Shown here in pieces: positions 1 through 7,764 of a DNA stretch of 64,000 nucleotides. Each line of letters starts with the position of its first letter. Position 1 is the stretch's first letter. The translations under genes were made by a program, and so were the position numbers. The notes under the pieces were generated by a model. It was given only the letters and a program-made list of their open reading frames with translations. It did not search any database and had not been told where the DNA came from. Source of the DNA: Sandarakinorhabdus sp. AAP62 (GTDB taxonomy: Bacteria; Pseudomonadota; Alphaproteobacteria; Sphingomonadales; Sphingomonadaceae); contig NZ_ANFY01000005.1 of the NCBI RefSeq assembly GCF_000331225.1, forward strand, positions 1-64,000, in the 5' to 3' direction.

Positions 1-2
1 CG

Positions 3-623
3 CCGCCCGCCGGTGGCCCGCCCGCAGGTGCGCCTGCGGCCGGTGGCCCGCCTGCGGGGGGTGGCGGCTTTGGCGGTGGCGGCTTCCGTGGCGGCGGCGG
101 TGGTGGCGGTCGCGGCGGCTTCCTCGATGGCCGCTTGCAGCTCACCGTCTTCCACACCTGGACGTTCCGGAACGAAATCGGCATCCGCCCCGGCGTACCG
201 GTGCTCGATCTGCTGGGCGGCTCGGCGGTCGGCTCCAACGGTGGTGCGCCGCGTCACCAGATCGAAACCCGGTTGGGTGGCGGCCGGCGCGGCATTGGCG
301 GCAGCATCGGCGTCAACTGGCAATCGGGCACATCGGTGCTGGTCGATCCGTCTGGTGCGTCGCAGTCGCCGGACGATCTGTTCTTCTCGCCGCGCACCGT
401 CGCCAATCTGCGGCTGTTCGTCGATCTTGGCCAGCGCCAGGATGTGCTGCTGAAAATGCCGTGGCTGCGCGGCAGCCGCGTGTCCTTGCGCGTCGACAAT
501 CTGTTCAACGACCGCATCAACGTGAAGAACCGCCTGGGCGCCGAACCCATCGGCTTCCAGCGCGACCAGCTTGATCCGCTCGGCCGCACGGTGACACTCA
601 GCTTGCGGAAATTGTTCTTCTAA
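3..623 (+). CDS. TonB-dependent receptor, C-terminal part (5' truncated by window)
   Basis: The frame is open from the window edge to a TAA at 621-623, so only about the last 206 residues of a larger outer-membrane protein are visible. The first 40 or so residues are almost only Gly, Pro and Ala with some Phe and Arg (PPAGG, GGFGGGGFRGG), a disordered segment. Ordered beta-barrel sequence follows, with the motifs LTVFHTWTF, PVLDLLGGSA and NWQSGT, a C-terminal LRVDNLFNDR and a terminal Phe pair. The last strand with terminal Phe is typical for BAM-inserted outer-membrane proteins. The GG-rich insert before the final strands is seen in a subgroup of sphingomonad TonB receptors (recalled, not checked). 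Substrate unknown. The gene converges on the glutathione transferase gene, and the two stop codons overlap. Confidence 0.8.
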   Translation, partial: PPAGGPPAGAPAAGGPPAGGGGFGGGGFRGGGGGGGRGGFLDGRLQLTVFHTWTFRNEIGIRPGVPVLDLLGGSAVGSNGGAPRHQIETRLGGGRRGIGGSIGVNWQSGTSVLVDPSGASQSPDDLFFSPRTVANLRLFVDLGQRQDVLLKMPWLRGSRVSLRVDNLFNDRINVKNRLGAEPIGFQRDQLDPLGRTVTLSLRKLFF

Positions 624-1222
624 GCGGTTCGCGCCGTTGCCCGCTGATGCCAGTCCTGCAGATGGCTGGCATCGGCGGGCAGGGCAATCCCGATCCAGCC
701 GGCAAAATCCACGATCGACAGCAGCGCGATATCGGCCAGCGTGAAGCGCTCGCCGGCCAGCCACGCCCGACCCGCCAGCTGCCCGTCAAACCAGCCCAGC
801 ATCGCCGTCGCCTGCACCTTGGCGGCCTCGCCCATGGCCGGAATCTGGTTGATCAGCTTGGCGGTGTAGGGATGGCCATGCTGCCAGAACAGGCTGACCG
901 GTGTGCCGAAGCCGGTTTCGACCCGCCGGATCCACATGTCTGTCTCTGCCCGTTCAAACGGCGTCGTGCCGATCAACGGTGGTTCGGGATGGAGTTCATC
1001 GAGATAGCGGCAGATGCTGATGGTTTCGGCGATCACCCGGCCATCGTCCAGCTCCAGGAACGGCACCTGCCCGCGCGGGTTCAGCGCCACCACTGCATCC
1101 GATTTATGCTCGCGCGCCTGCAGCGAGACCATGCGTTCTTCAAGGGTGATGCCCTTGGCCTTCAGGAACAGCCGCACCCGGCGCGGATTGGGCGCCGGAT
1201 CAGGCGCAGACCAGAGCAGCAT
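620..1222 (-). CDS. Glutathione S-transferase family protein
   Basis: A cytosolic GST of about 200 residues. The N-terminal thioredoxin-like domain (residues 1-80) shows PNPRRVRLFLKAKGI, then NPRGQVPFLELDDG with the cis-Pro before Phe, and ETISICRYLDE, the glutathione-binding Glu-Ser/Thr region (here ET). The helical C-terminal domain ends with FTLADIALLS, the usual N-capping-box motif. I chose the ATG at 1222 because GGGGAGA stands seven bases upstream; an ATG at 1276 would add 18 unlikely residues. Role: conjugation or glutathione-dependent reduction of an unknown substrate. The gene lies alone between a TonB receptor and the tube-protein pair, which says little about its job. Confidence 0.88.
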   Translation of the reverse strand: MLLWSAPDPAPNPRRVRLFLKAKGITLEERMVSLQAREHKSDAVVALNPRGQVPFLELDDGRVIAETISICRYLDELHPEPPLIGTTPFERAETDMWIRRVETGFGTPVSLFWQHGHPYTAKLINQIPAMGEAAKVQATAMLGWFDGQLAGRAWLAGERFTLADIALLSIVDFAGWIGIALPADASHLQDWHQRATARTA

Positions 1223-1279
1223 CGTCGTTTCTCCCCAATTATCACCGCAGGCATTGCGCTTTCGCAGCATGGCCAACGC

Positions 1280-1771
1280 CTATGTCGATCCCGGGATCAG
1301 GGCCCTGCTGGCGGTGGAATAGCAGATTTCCAGCGACTCGGTGAGAATCTTGCCGCTGTTGCCCGGATCGAACGGACCAACGTCCCACTTCACCGCATAG
1401 GCGTTCAGAAATGTCCAGGCCAGCTGGGCCTTGCCATGGGAATCGAACAGAACCACGATGATGGTCTGGGTCTTGATCGGCGATCCGTAGGTAGATCCAA
1501 CCGATTGCGCCGCCCAGTCCGCCAGGGCGGATTTCTGCGTAACAAGGCCGCGTTTGAGCACCAGATTTGCATGTCTGGTCACCCCCGGCAGCTTGTGCAC
1601 ATAGGCATTCAGGCCGGCTTCGGTCTCCACCTGAATGTCCACCTTGGAGTCGACTCCCGACAATTCCTGAAAACTGGCATCGATGCTGTCCGCGAACACC
1701 GAAGATGCTGACGTGGAAATCCCGACCGAAAAGGCGAACGCTGGCGGCGGGGAATATTGCGTTGATGACAT
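1280..1771 (-). CDS. Phage-tail-tube-like protein (contractile injection system tube family), second of a tandem pair
   Basis: 163 residues. It resembles the T4 gp19-like tail tube family that also forms the inner tube of extracellular contractile injection systems (Afp/Pvc type). Seen: FQELSGVDSKVDIQ near residue 36, corresponding to the FxEVSGL strand of the family; LVLKRGLV (the xLxLKRGx strand); and the C-terminal LTESLEICY, matching the ESLEIA ending. The N-terminal YSPPPAFAF precedes the core. Compared with its neighbour it is more divergent, with extra residues around SPIKTQTI. It starts 6 bases after the neighbouring tube gene stops, so the two are surely co-transcribed. No sheath, baseplate, spike or ATPase gene lies within the window. 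Confidence 0.78.
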   Translation of the reverse strand: MSSTQYSPPPAFAFSVGISTSASSVFADSIDASFQELSGVDSKVDIQVETEAGLNAYVHKLPGVTRHANLVLKRGLVTQKSALADWAAQSVGSTYGSPIKTQTIIVVLFDSHGKAQLAWTFLNAYAVKWDVGPFDPGNSGKILTESLEICYSTASRALIPGST

Positions 1772-1777
1772 GATCGA

Positions 1778-2230
1778 CTATCCGCCAACGGACATCGACA
1801 TCGTCTCAAAGGCGATTTCGAGGCTCTCAACCGCAATTTCATTGCCATCCGATTTCATGTCGGTGCCGCTCAGCTTGATCGGGAAGGCGTTGTTCAACTG
1901 CCACGTGTATTGCGGCTTGCCGGTCTCATCCAGCAGCTTCACCACGATTGTCGATCGCGCGACGCTGTTCATGGTGATCGATTTGAACCAGGTCCACAGC
2001 TGCTGGTCGGTAACGAAGATGCCCTTCTTCAGGGTGATGTTGCCGACCTTGGCGAGTCCGGGCATCTTGATGGGTGCAAAGATACCGCTGCTGCCGGCGC
2101 GATATTCGATGACCTGCGCTTCCGTTTCCAGGCCAGACACTTCCTGGAACACTGGATTGCCCGGCATGCCTGTCACCGAGAAATGGAATTTCGGCAGAGG
2201 CCAGGCGGTATTCTGCGTTTCACCCGTCAT
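1778..2230 (-). CDS. Phage-tail-tube-like protein (contractile injection system tube family), first of a tandem pair
   Basis: 150 residues, a canonical member of the small tube-protein family (TIGR02241-type). The order of motifs is PKFHFSVTGMPG, FQEVSGLETE, VIEYRAG, KMPGLAKVGNITLKKGIF, WTWFKSI, VVKLLDETGKP, WQLNNAFPIKLSG and the terminal VESLEIAFE. In eCIS particles and phages such proteins stack as hexameric rings forming the inner tube. The start at 2230 has GGAG six bases upstream; an ATG two codons earlier (2236) is possible. In family gene clusters two or three such paralogues are often adjacent, as here, but those clusters also encode sheath, baseplate and ATPase, none of which is present. 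Function in this setting is unknown. Confidence 0.85.
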   Translation of the reverse strand: MTGETQNTAWPLPKFHFSVTGMPGNPVFQEVSGLETEAQVIEYRAGSSGIFAPIKMPGLAKVGNITLKKGIFVTDQQLWTWFKSITMNSVARSTIVVKLLDETGKPQYTWQLNNAFPIKLSGTDMKSDGNEIAVESLEIAFETMSMSVGG

Positions 2231-2355
2231 GTTCATCTCCGTCCGCACGTGAACATTGGCAACCGACAGAGTATCCCTGCTGTTCAGCCATGCTGCGAGC
2301 CTGAGCCGGTGGCGCAGACGTTGCACGCGCGGCGCTTTCGCGGCAAGGGCCGGCC

Positions 2356-4638
2356 ATGCACAGCCCGGAGATCATCGCCCAGCTTGAAGCGCTCGATACG
2401 CGGCTGCGCTGGTTGGCCGCGTGGACGATCCACAACGCCAATCACCTGCGCCCCAGCCGCGATGGCGTGAAGGTGGGCGGCCACCAGGCCAGCTGTGCCA
2501 GCATGTCCAGTATCATGGCCAGCCTCTATTTCGCAGCGTTGGGTCCCAATGATCGCGTGGCGGTGAAACCCCACGCCGGGCCGCTGCTGCACGCCATCCA
2601 TTATCTGATGGGCAACCAGAGCCTTGATAAACTGCAGAATTTCCGTGGTTTCGGCGGCGCACAGAGCTACCCCAGCCGCACCAAGGACGTGATCCCGGTC
2701 GATTTCTCAACCGGCTCGGTGGGCCTGGGCGTGGCCATCACGGCCTTTGCCTCGCTGTTCCAGGATTATCTTGTCGCGCACGGAAGGCTGGCCCCCGCCG
2801 ATACCGGCCGCATGATCGCATTGATGGGCGATGCCGAGCTGGACGAAGGCAATATCTATGAGGCGCTGATCGAGGCCTACAAGCACGATATTCGCGGCCT
2901 GTGGTGGATCGTCGATTACAACCGCCAGAGCCTTGATCACACCACGGCGGACCGCATGTTTCGCCGATTTGACGATATCTTCGAAACCTGCGGCTGGCGG
3001 GTGATCACGTTGAAGCACGGCCGCCGGCTGGCCGCCGCGGTGGCCGGGCCGGGCGGGGCGGCGCTGGACAAATGGTTCGATGATTGCCCCAACGCCGATT
3101 ATGCCGCGCTCACCTACCAGGGCGGGGCGGCGTGGTGGGCGCGGCTGATCGCCGATCTGGGCGACGCCGTGGCCCCCCTCCTCGCCATGCACGACGATGA
3201 GGCGCTGGCCCGGTTGATGACCGATCTGGGCGGTCACTGCATGGCTTCCCTGCTCGATGCCTATGCACAGGCCGCCAGCGATGATCAGCCCTGCCTGATC
3301 ATCGCCTATACGATCAAGGGTCGCGGCCTGCCGTTCGCCGGCCACAAGGACAATCACGCCGGCCTGATGACCCCCACCCAGATCGAAGGGCTGCGTGACC
3401 AACTGGGCATCCCGGCCGGGGCGGAGTGGGACAAATGGGCTGGCCTTGGCGACAACCAGGCCGCCGCCCTTCAGGCCTTCGTCGCCGCCAGCCCCGCCGC
3501 CTCCCTGCCGCGCGACCGGGCGTTTGATGCGGTGCCGGTGCCCGCCATTCCCGCGCCGATGGGCGAGGAGCAATCCACCCAATCCGCCTTTGGCCGCATC
3601 CTGTTCGATCTGGCCAAGGCCGGCGGACCGCTGGCCGATCGCATCGTCACCACCTCCCCTGATGTCACCGTGTCCACCGGGCTGGGGCCATGGGTGAATG
3701 CGCGCGGGCTGTTCCGGCGGCAGCAGATGCCCGATGTGTTCCGCGCCGCGAAAATCCCCAGCCCTCAGAAATGGCAAGGGCAGGGCAACGGGCAACATGT
3801 GGAACTGGGCATTGCCGAACATAATCTGTTCCTGGTGCTCGCCGCCGCTGGTCTCACCGCGCCACTGTTCGGCACGCGGCTGATCCCGATTGGCACCGTC
3901 TATGATCCGTTCATCGCCCGCGGCCTCGATGCGCTGAATTATGGCTGTTACCAGGATGCCCGCTTCATCCTCGTCGCCACGCCGTCCGGCGTCACATTGG
4001 GGCCGGAGGGCGGCGCCCACCAGTCGATCAACCCGCCGCTGATCGCCATGGGCCAGCCGGGCCTCACCCATTATGAGCCGGCCTATGCCGATGAACTGGC
4101 GCTGCTGCTGAGCCATGCCTTCGGCCATGTGCAGGCACCCGATGGGGAGAGCGTCTATTTCCGCCTGTCCACCCGCAGCATCGCGCAGGTGCAGCGCACC
4201 GACACGGATTGGCAGGCCGGGGCCATTGCCGGCGGCTATTGGCTGCGCACGCCTTCGTTGGGCGCAGAAGCCGCCATTGTTGCCATGGGTGCGGTGATGC
4301 CCGAAGCGATCGCCGCCTGGGAGGCGCTCAGGGAGGATATCCCCGGCCTTGGCCTGCTCGCCGTCACCAGCCCCGATATGCTGCACCGGGGTTGGCGGGC
4401 TGGCAACAGTCATGTCGAAGCCTTGCTCGCCCCGCTGCGGCCGGGCGCCCGCCTCGTCACCCTGTGCGATGCCGCGCCGGCCAGCCTGTCGTGGCTGGGC
4501 GGCGTCCACGGCCACCCCGTCGTGCCGCTCGGCGTCGATCGTTTCGGCCAGACCGGTGACCTCGTCGATCTCTATGCCGCCTTCGCCCTTGATACGGATG
4601 CCGTGATCACCGCCATGGCCAGAGCCCTCGCTGGTTGA
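2356..4638 (+). CDS. AceE-like thiamine-diphosphate E1 / transketolase-family enzyme
   Basis: 760 residues, shorter than the roughly 890 of AceE, the homodimeric pyruvate dehydrogenase E1. The first half contains [19 protein letters not shown], the STGSVGLG segment and the thiamine-binding stretch GDAELDEGN ending in VDYNRQSLD. AceE has GDGEMDEP ... NCNLQRLDGP in the same place, so the second Gly of the GDG motif is Ala here. The later [18 protein letters not shown] matches the AceE region TIKGYG. The second half has the pyrimidine-binding domain ([20 protein letters not shown]) and the transketolase C-terminal domain. The family (COG2609, also MdeB-like 2-oxobutyrate dehydrogenases) decarboxylates 2-oxo acids. 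No E2 or E3 gene is nearby, so partner and substrate are open. A weak AAGGG stands before the ATG. Confidence 0.72.
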   Translation: MHSPEIIAQLEALDTRLRWLAAWTIHNANHLRPSRDGVKVGGHQASCASMSSIMASLYFAALGPNDRVAVKPHAGPLLHAIHYLMGNQSLDKLQNFRGFGGAQSYPSRTKDVIPVDFSTGSVGLGVAITAFASLFQDYLVAHGRLAPADTGRMIALMGDAELDEGNIYEALIEAYKHDIRGLWWIVDYNRQSLDHTTADRMFRRFDDIFETCGWRVITLKHGRRLAAAVAGPGGAALDKWFDDCPNADYAALTYQGGAAWWARLIADLGDAVAPLLAMHDDEALARLMTDLGGHCMASLLDAYAQAASDDQPCLIIAYTIKGRGLPFAGHKDNHAGLMTPTQIEGLRDQLGIPAGAEWDKWAGLGDNQAAALQAFVAASPAASLPRDRAFDAVPVPAIPAPMGEEQSTQSAFGRILFDLAKAGGPLADRIVTTSPDVTVSTGLGPWVNARGLFRRQQMPDVFRAAKIPSPQKWQGQGNGQHVELGIAEHNLFLVLAAAGLTAPLFGTRLIPIGTVYDPFIARGLDALNYGCYQDARFILVATPSGVTLGPEGGAHQSINPPLIAMGQPGLTHYEPAYADELALLLSHAFGHVQAPDGESVYFRLSTRSIAQVQRTDTDWQAGAIAGGYWLRTPSLGAEAAIVAMGAVMPEAIAAWEALREDIPGLGLLAVTSPDMLHRGWRAGNSHVEALLAPLRPGARLVTLCDAAPASLSWLGGVHGHPVVPLGVDRFGQTGDLVDLYAAFALDTDAVITAMARALAG

Positions 4639-4674
4639 CCGCGCCCGCACAAATCGGCAAGGCATCCCACGCGT

Positions 4675-4751
4675 CGGGGAGTGGCGCAGTCTGGTAGCGC
4701 ATCTGCTTTGGGAGCAGAGGGCCGCAGGTTCGAATCCTGTCTCCCCGACCA
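4675..4751 (+). tRNA. tRNA-Pro (anticodon TGG)
   Basis: A 77-base cloverleaf with encoded CCA. The acceptor stem CGGGGAG pairs fully with CTCCCCG before discriminator A and CCA. The D-arm lies in GCGC...AGCGC, the anticodon stem TCTGC/GCAGA encloses the loop TTTGGGA with anticodon TGG, and the T-arm contains GGTTCGAATCC. It reads UGG, the proline anticodon able to decode several CCN codons. Its last 19 bases are repeated 43 bases downstream. Confidence 0.97.
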
Positions 4752-4794
4752 TGTTACGCCGCACAGCGGCTCTGGTTACAGGATCAACGACGTT

Positions 4795-4813
4795 AATCCT
4801 GTCTCCCCGACCA
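4795..4813 (+). repeat. Direct repeat of the tRNA-Pro 3' end (att-like scar)
   Basis: The 19 bases AATCCTGTCTCCCCGACCA are an exact copy of tRNA positions 4733-4751, separated by 43 bases. Tyrosine integrases commonly use the 3' end of a tRNA as attachment site and leave such a duplicate behind. No integrase gene is visible, and the 43-base spacer is far too short for an element, so a leftover scar or a partial tRNA duplication both fit. The spacer and the repeat also form an imperfect hairpin (ACAGGAT at 4778-4784 against ATCCTGT at 4796-4802). Confidence 0.55.
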
Positions 4814-4827
4814 CTTCAACGGGCATG

Positions 4828-4860
4828 AAAAAGGCCCCCGCGTGGATACGCGGGGGCCTT
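4828..4860 (-). terminator. Rho-independent terminator of the 4884-7538 receptor gene
   Basis: Read on the minus strand, a 13-bp perfect stem AAGGCCCCCGCGT / ACGCGGGGGCCTT with a four-base loop runs into TTTTT at 4832-4828. It lies 24 bases after the receptor's stop codon. The stem is symmetric enough to also stop plus-strand read-through from the tRNA. Confidence 0.85.
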
Positions 4861-4883
4861 CTCCGTTCAGGTCTGGCGCAGTG

Positions 4884-7538
4884 TCAGAAACGCTGGCCGA
4901 ACTTGATCCCGAAGAACTGCGGCCGGATCGGGAAGTTACGCGACGAGCCCGAGCAGATCGAAATCGAGCAGAAGGTGTTCGTCGTCAGGATACCGCGCCG
5001 GTCGAACGCGTTCTGGATGAACAGGTCAACCGTCCACTTGTCCTTCTTGATGCCGGCCGAGAAATCGAACGACACGAAGCCGGCGCTGTTGCCAAGCAGA
5101 TCGTTGAGATCGGTGTTGAGATCCTGGGTGGCGCCGGTCTGATAATTGGCGGCACCCTGGATATAAAGGTCCATCTTGCTGAACGTCGTGTCATAGCGCA
5201 CCTGGGTGGTGCCCTTGAACTTCGGCTGGCGCGGCAGGCGGGTGCCATCGGCTGCGGCAACTTCGGGCGTCGGCGGGTTGCCGGGCACGAACTCGCCGAT
5301 CTGGCAGTCCGCCAGCTGGCCGATCGTCAGATTGGTGGCATTGGCGGCAAAGTTGCAGAAATTGCCCTTCAGCTTGCCATCGTTATAGGAACCCGACGTC
5401 GAGATGGTGAACTTGCCGAGCCGCAGATCGGCATCGAACTCGATCCCCTTCACTTCGGCGTTGCCGGCGTTACCGGTGATGCCGGCACCCTGGGCCCCGG
5501 CGACAACCACCGAATATTGCAGATCATTCCACTTTTCGAGGTAGATGGCAGCGTTGAAGCGGAAGATGTTGTTCCACGTCGTCTTGAAGCCGATTTCGAA
5601 GTTGGTCAGATCTTCCGACCGGAACGGCGCCACGGCATAGACCTGGCCACCGATGCGCAGCGGCCGGCCCTGGCCGCCGGGGCGGAAACCGGTGGAATAG
5701 TTGGCATAGACCATCTTGCCAGGCGCCACCTGCCAATCCAGCGCCACCTTGTGGGTTTCGCCCTGCTCACGATAGATGAGCTGGTGGTCCGGCCGGCTGA
5801 AGTTGGTGTTGAAGCAGGTCAAACGCTCCGTGGCCGACAGCGGGGTAGGGCAGCCGCCCGGCTGCAGCGTTGCCGCCACCGAGCTGCGCACGTTCTGCGC
5901 CGATGCGGCCACACCGGCAAAGCCGACCACATTCAGTTCCGTCCAGAAATAACGGATGCCACCGGTGAGCTTCAGTGTGGGCGTGATGTTGTAATGGCCC
6001 TCGGCAAACAGGGCATAGTCGCGGGTCCTGCGGTCCTGTTCGGCGAGGTAGAAGGCTTCGCCCTTCACGGCGGGCGTGCCCAGGATCATGCTGCCGCCCT
6101 GATCGACCGGCACGCCGAACGACGTGGCGAAATCGGCGCGGTCACCGCCACCCGATTCGGTATAGCCAGCGACATCGCCCAGGCCACGCGTGGCATAGTT
6201 GTCGTTGATCTCGTTCTTCTGGAACTGGTAGAAACCGCCGAAGGTGATATCGACCGGCCAGCTCGACGGTGTCTTGAACCGCAGTTCCTGGGTGAAGATA
6301 TATTCGTTGCGGTTGCCGCTGTAATATTGGGTCGGGTTCAGCAGCTTGGAGCAACGCAGCGTCGCGCCCGAGCCGGTGCAGCCCGACTTGTCGAAGAACT
6401 GCAGATAGGATTCATAGCCGGGGCCAAAGCTGTCATACGCCACGGTGTAATAGGTGTAATCGTTCAACAGCTTGATGTTGCGGCGGAAATAGCCAGTGGC
6501 GCTGACCACGTCGAAATCGCCGATATGGCCGTTGATGGTGGCCTGGGCCTGGTACCATTTGTCGTCCTGGCGGGTGTCGTCATAATCATGCACCTGCAGG
6601 TCGCCAACCTTGGGATCGAAACCGAAATAGCCCAGCGAGATCTGCCGCTGCGCAGTGATCTGCGGGTTGAAGGACCAGCCCTCGACCGGCTCCCACAGCA
6701 GCGACAGGCGGCCGCCCACTTCATCGATGCTGTTGTAATTGTTCTTCGCCTGGCGGGCATTGTTCAACGTGAAGCTGGTCAGCGGGTTATCATCGCCCAG
6801 TGCCAGCACGGCGGGCCGGCCATCGTTGAACAGGCCGTTGTTCGGCACATTGTCAACATAGCCGCCTTCCTTGCGGTAATAACCCATGGCGCGGATCGCC
6901 AGCGTTTCGCTGATGGGGATATTGATGAAGCCCTGGGCCTGGCCGCCGTAATCGCCCTTGCCGAACTTGTTGGCTTCCAGGTCCATGCCGCCCGAAAACT
7001 CGCCGATCTTCGGCTTGTTGGTGATGACGCGGATGGTGCCGGCCAGCGAGCCGGCGCCGAACAGCGTGCCCTGCGGGCCGGACAGCGCCTCGATGCGCTC
7101 CACGTCATAGACGTGGACATCGGGCAGGCCGTTCACGTTGATCGAGATATCGTCGAGATAATAGCCGGTCGCCGGATAGGCGCCACCGGCCGGCACGATG
7201 CCGCGGAAATAGACTTCGGTGCGGCCCGGCCCGAGGCCGGCGAACGACACCGACGGGATCAGCTGGGCAAAATCGGTCAGGCCCTTCACGCTGCGCTGCT
7301 GCAGCGTATCGGCGCTGAGCGCCTGCATGGAGATCGGCACCTTCTGGATGCTGGTGGCCGTGCGGGTGGCGGTAACGATGATTTCCTCGAAACCCTTTTC
7401 CTCTTCCGCGGCGGCCGTGGCCTGATCATCGGCGGCGAGTGCCGGAGACGCCATGCCAGCCAGCATGGTGGTGATGCCCAACAACCGGATGAAGCCTGCC
7501 CGGTTGCTGCCCGAGTGACGCTCCTGCGTGCGTGTCAT
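4884..7538 (-). CDS. TonB-dependent receptor
   Basis: 884 residues, the full length for an outer-membrane TonB-dependent transporter. The signal peptide covers residues 1 to about 35 (GFIRLLGITTMLAGMASPALA). A TonB-box-like FEEIIVTATRT follows near residue 50. The plug domain contains SIQKVPISMQALSADTL, GLTDFAQLIPSV, RGI and VERIEALSGPQGTLFGAGSLAGTIRV. The barrel ends with FFGIKFGQRF, a terminal Phe. The pattern GPQGTLFG...AGTIRVITNKP is typical of the large sphingomonad receptor family often used for plant- or sterol-derived compounds, but the substrate cannot be read from sequence. A strong terminator follows. The divergent neighbour is a TPR-sulfotransferase, a pairing I recall as frequent in sphingomonads. 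Confidence 0.93.
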   Translation of the reverse strand: MTRTQERHSGSNRAGFIRLLGITTMLAGMASPALAADDQATAAAEEEKGFEEIIVTATRTATSIQKVPISMQALSADTLQQRSVKGLTDFAQLIPSVSFAGLGPGRTEVYFRGIVPAGGAYPATGYYLDDISINVNGLPDVHVYDVERIEALSGPQGTLFGAGSLAGTIRVITNKPKIGEFSGGMDLEANKFGKGDYGGQAQGFINIPISETLAIRAMGYYRKEGGYVDNVPNNGLFNDGRPAVLALGDDNPLTSFTLNNARQAKNNYNSIDEVGGRLSLLWEPVEGWSFNPQITAQRQISLGYFGFDPKVGDLQVHDYDDTRQDDKWYQAQATINGHIGDFDVVSATGYFRRNIKLLNDYTYYTVAYDSFGPGYESYLQFFDKSGCTGSGATLRCSKLLNPTQYYSGNRNEYIFTQELRFKTPSSWPVDITFGGFYQFQKNEINDNYATRGLGDVAGYTESGGGDRADFATSFGVPVDQGGSMILGTPAVKGEAFYLAEQDRRTRDYALFAEGHYNITPTLKLTGGIRYFWTELNVVGFAGVAASAQNVRSSVAATLQPGGCPTPLSATERLTCFNTNFSRPDHQLIYREQGETHKVALDWQVAPGKMVYANYSTGFRPGGQGRPLRIGGQVYAVAPFRSEDLTNFEIGFKTTWNNIFRFNAAIYLEKWNDLQYSVVVAGAQGAGITGNAGNAEVKGIEFDADLRLGKFTISTSGSYNDGKLKGNFCNFAANATNLTIGQLADCQIGEFVPGNPPTPEVAAADGTRLPRQPKFKGTTQVRYDTTFSKMDLYIQGAANYQTGATQDLNTDLNDLLGNSAGFVSFDFSAGIKKDKWTVDLFIQNAFDRRGILTTNTFCSISICSGSSRNFPIRPQFFGIKFGQRF

Positions 7539-7764
7539 GTGATTATTTCCCCTGTGATAAATCTGCCTGGATGTTCCCCAACACCCACAGCTGCGAATCC
7601 CATACGCCTTTTCGCGGCGCTTTACTCGTCATCTTTGTGTAATGTGATCATCACCAATCGGAACCGTTCGTATATGGGCCATTTCCCCCATCCGGGGCGG
7701 TGCGCGACCGATTGTCTGGCGGGCGATTGACGCCTAGCGTTGGGCCATGACCAGGGGGAGCGAC

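Noticed and set aside
4795-4813. Second tRNA-Pro gene.
   Set aside because: Only the T-arm/acceptor 3' half is duplicated; there is no D-arm or anticodon arm.
4842-7730. Very long plus-strand open frame (962 codons) opposite the TonB receptor gene; similar ones lie opposite the AceE-like gene (2707-4764), the receptor at 22176-25373 and the metallopeptidase genes.
   Set aside because: They are antisense shadows caused by high GC in third codon positions. Their translations are His/Arg/Gln/Gly-rich without domains, while the opposite strands encode clear families.
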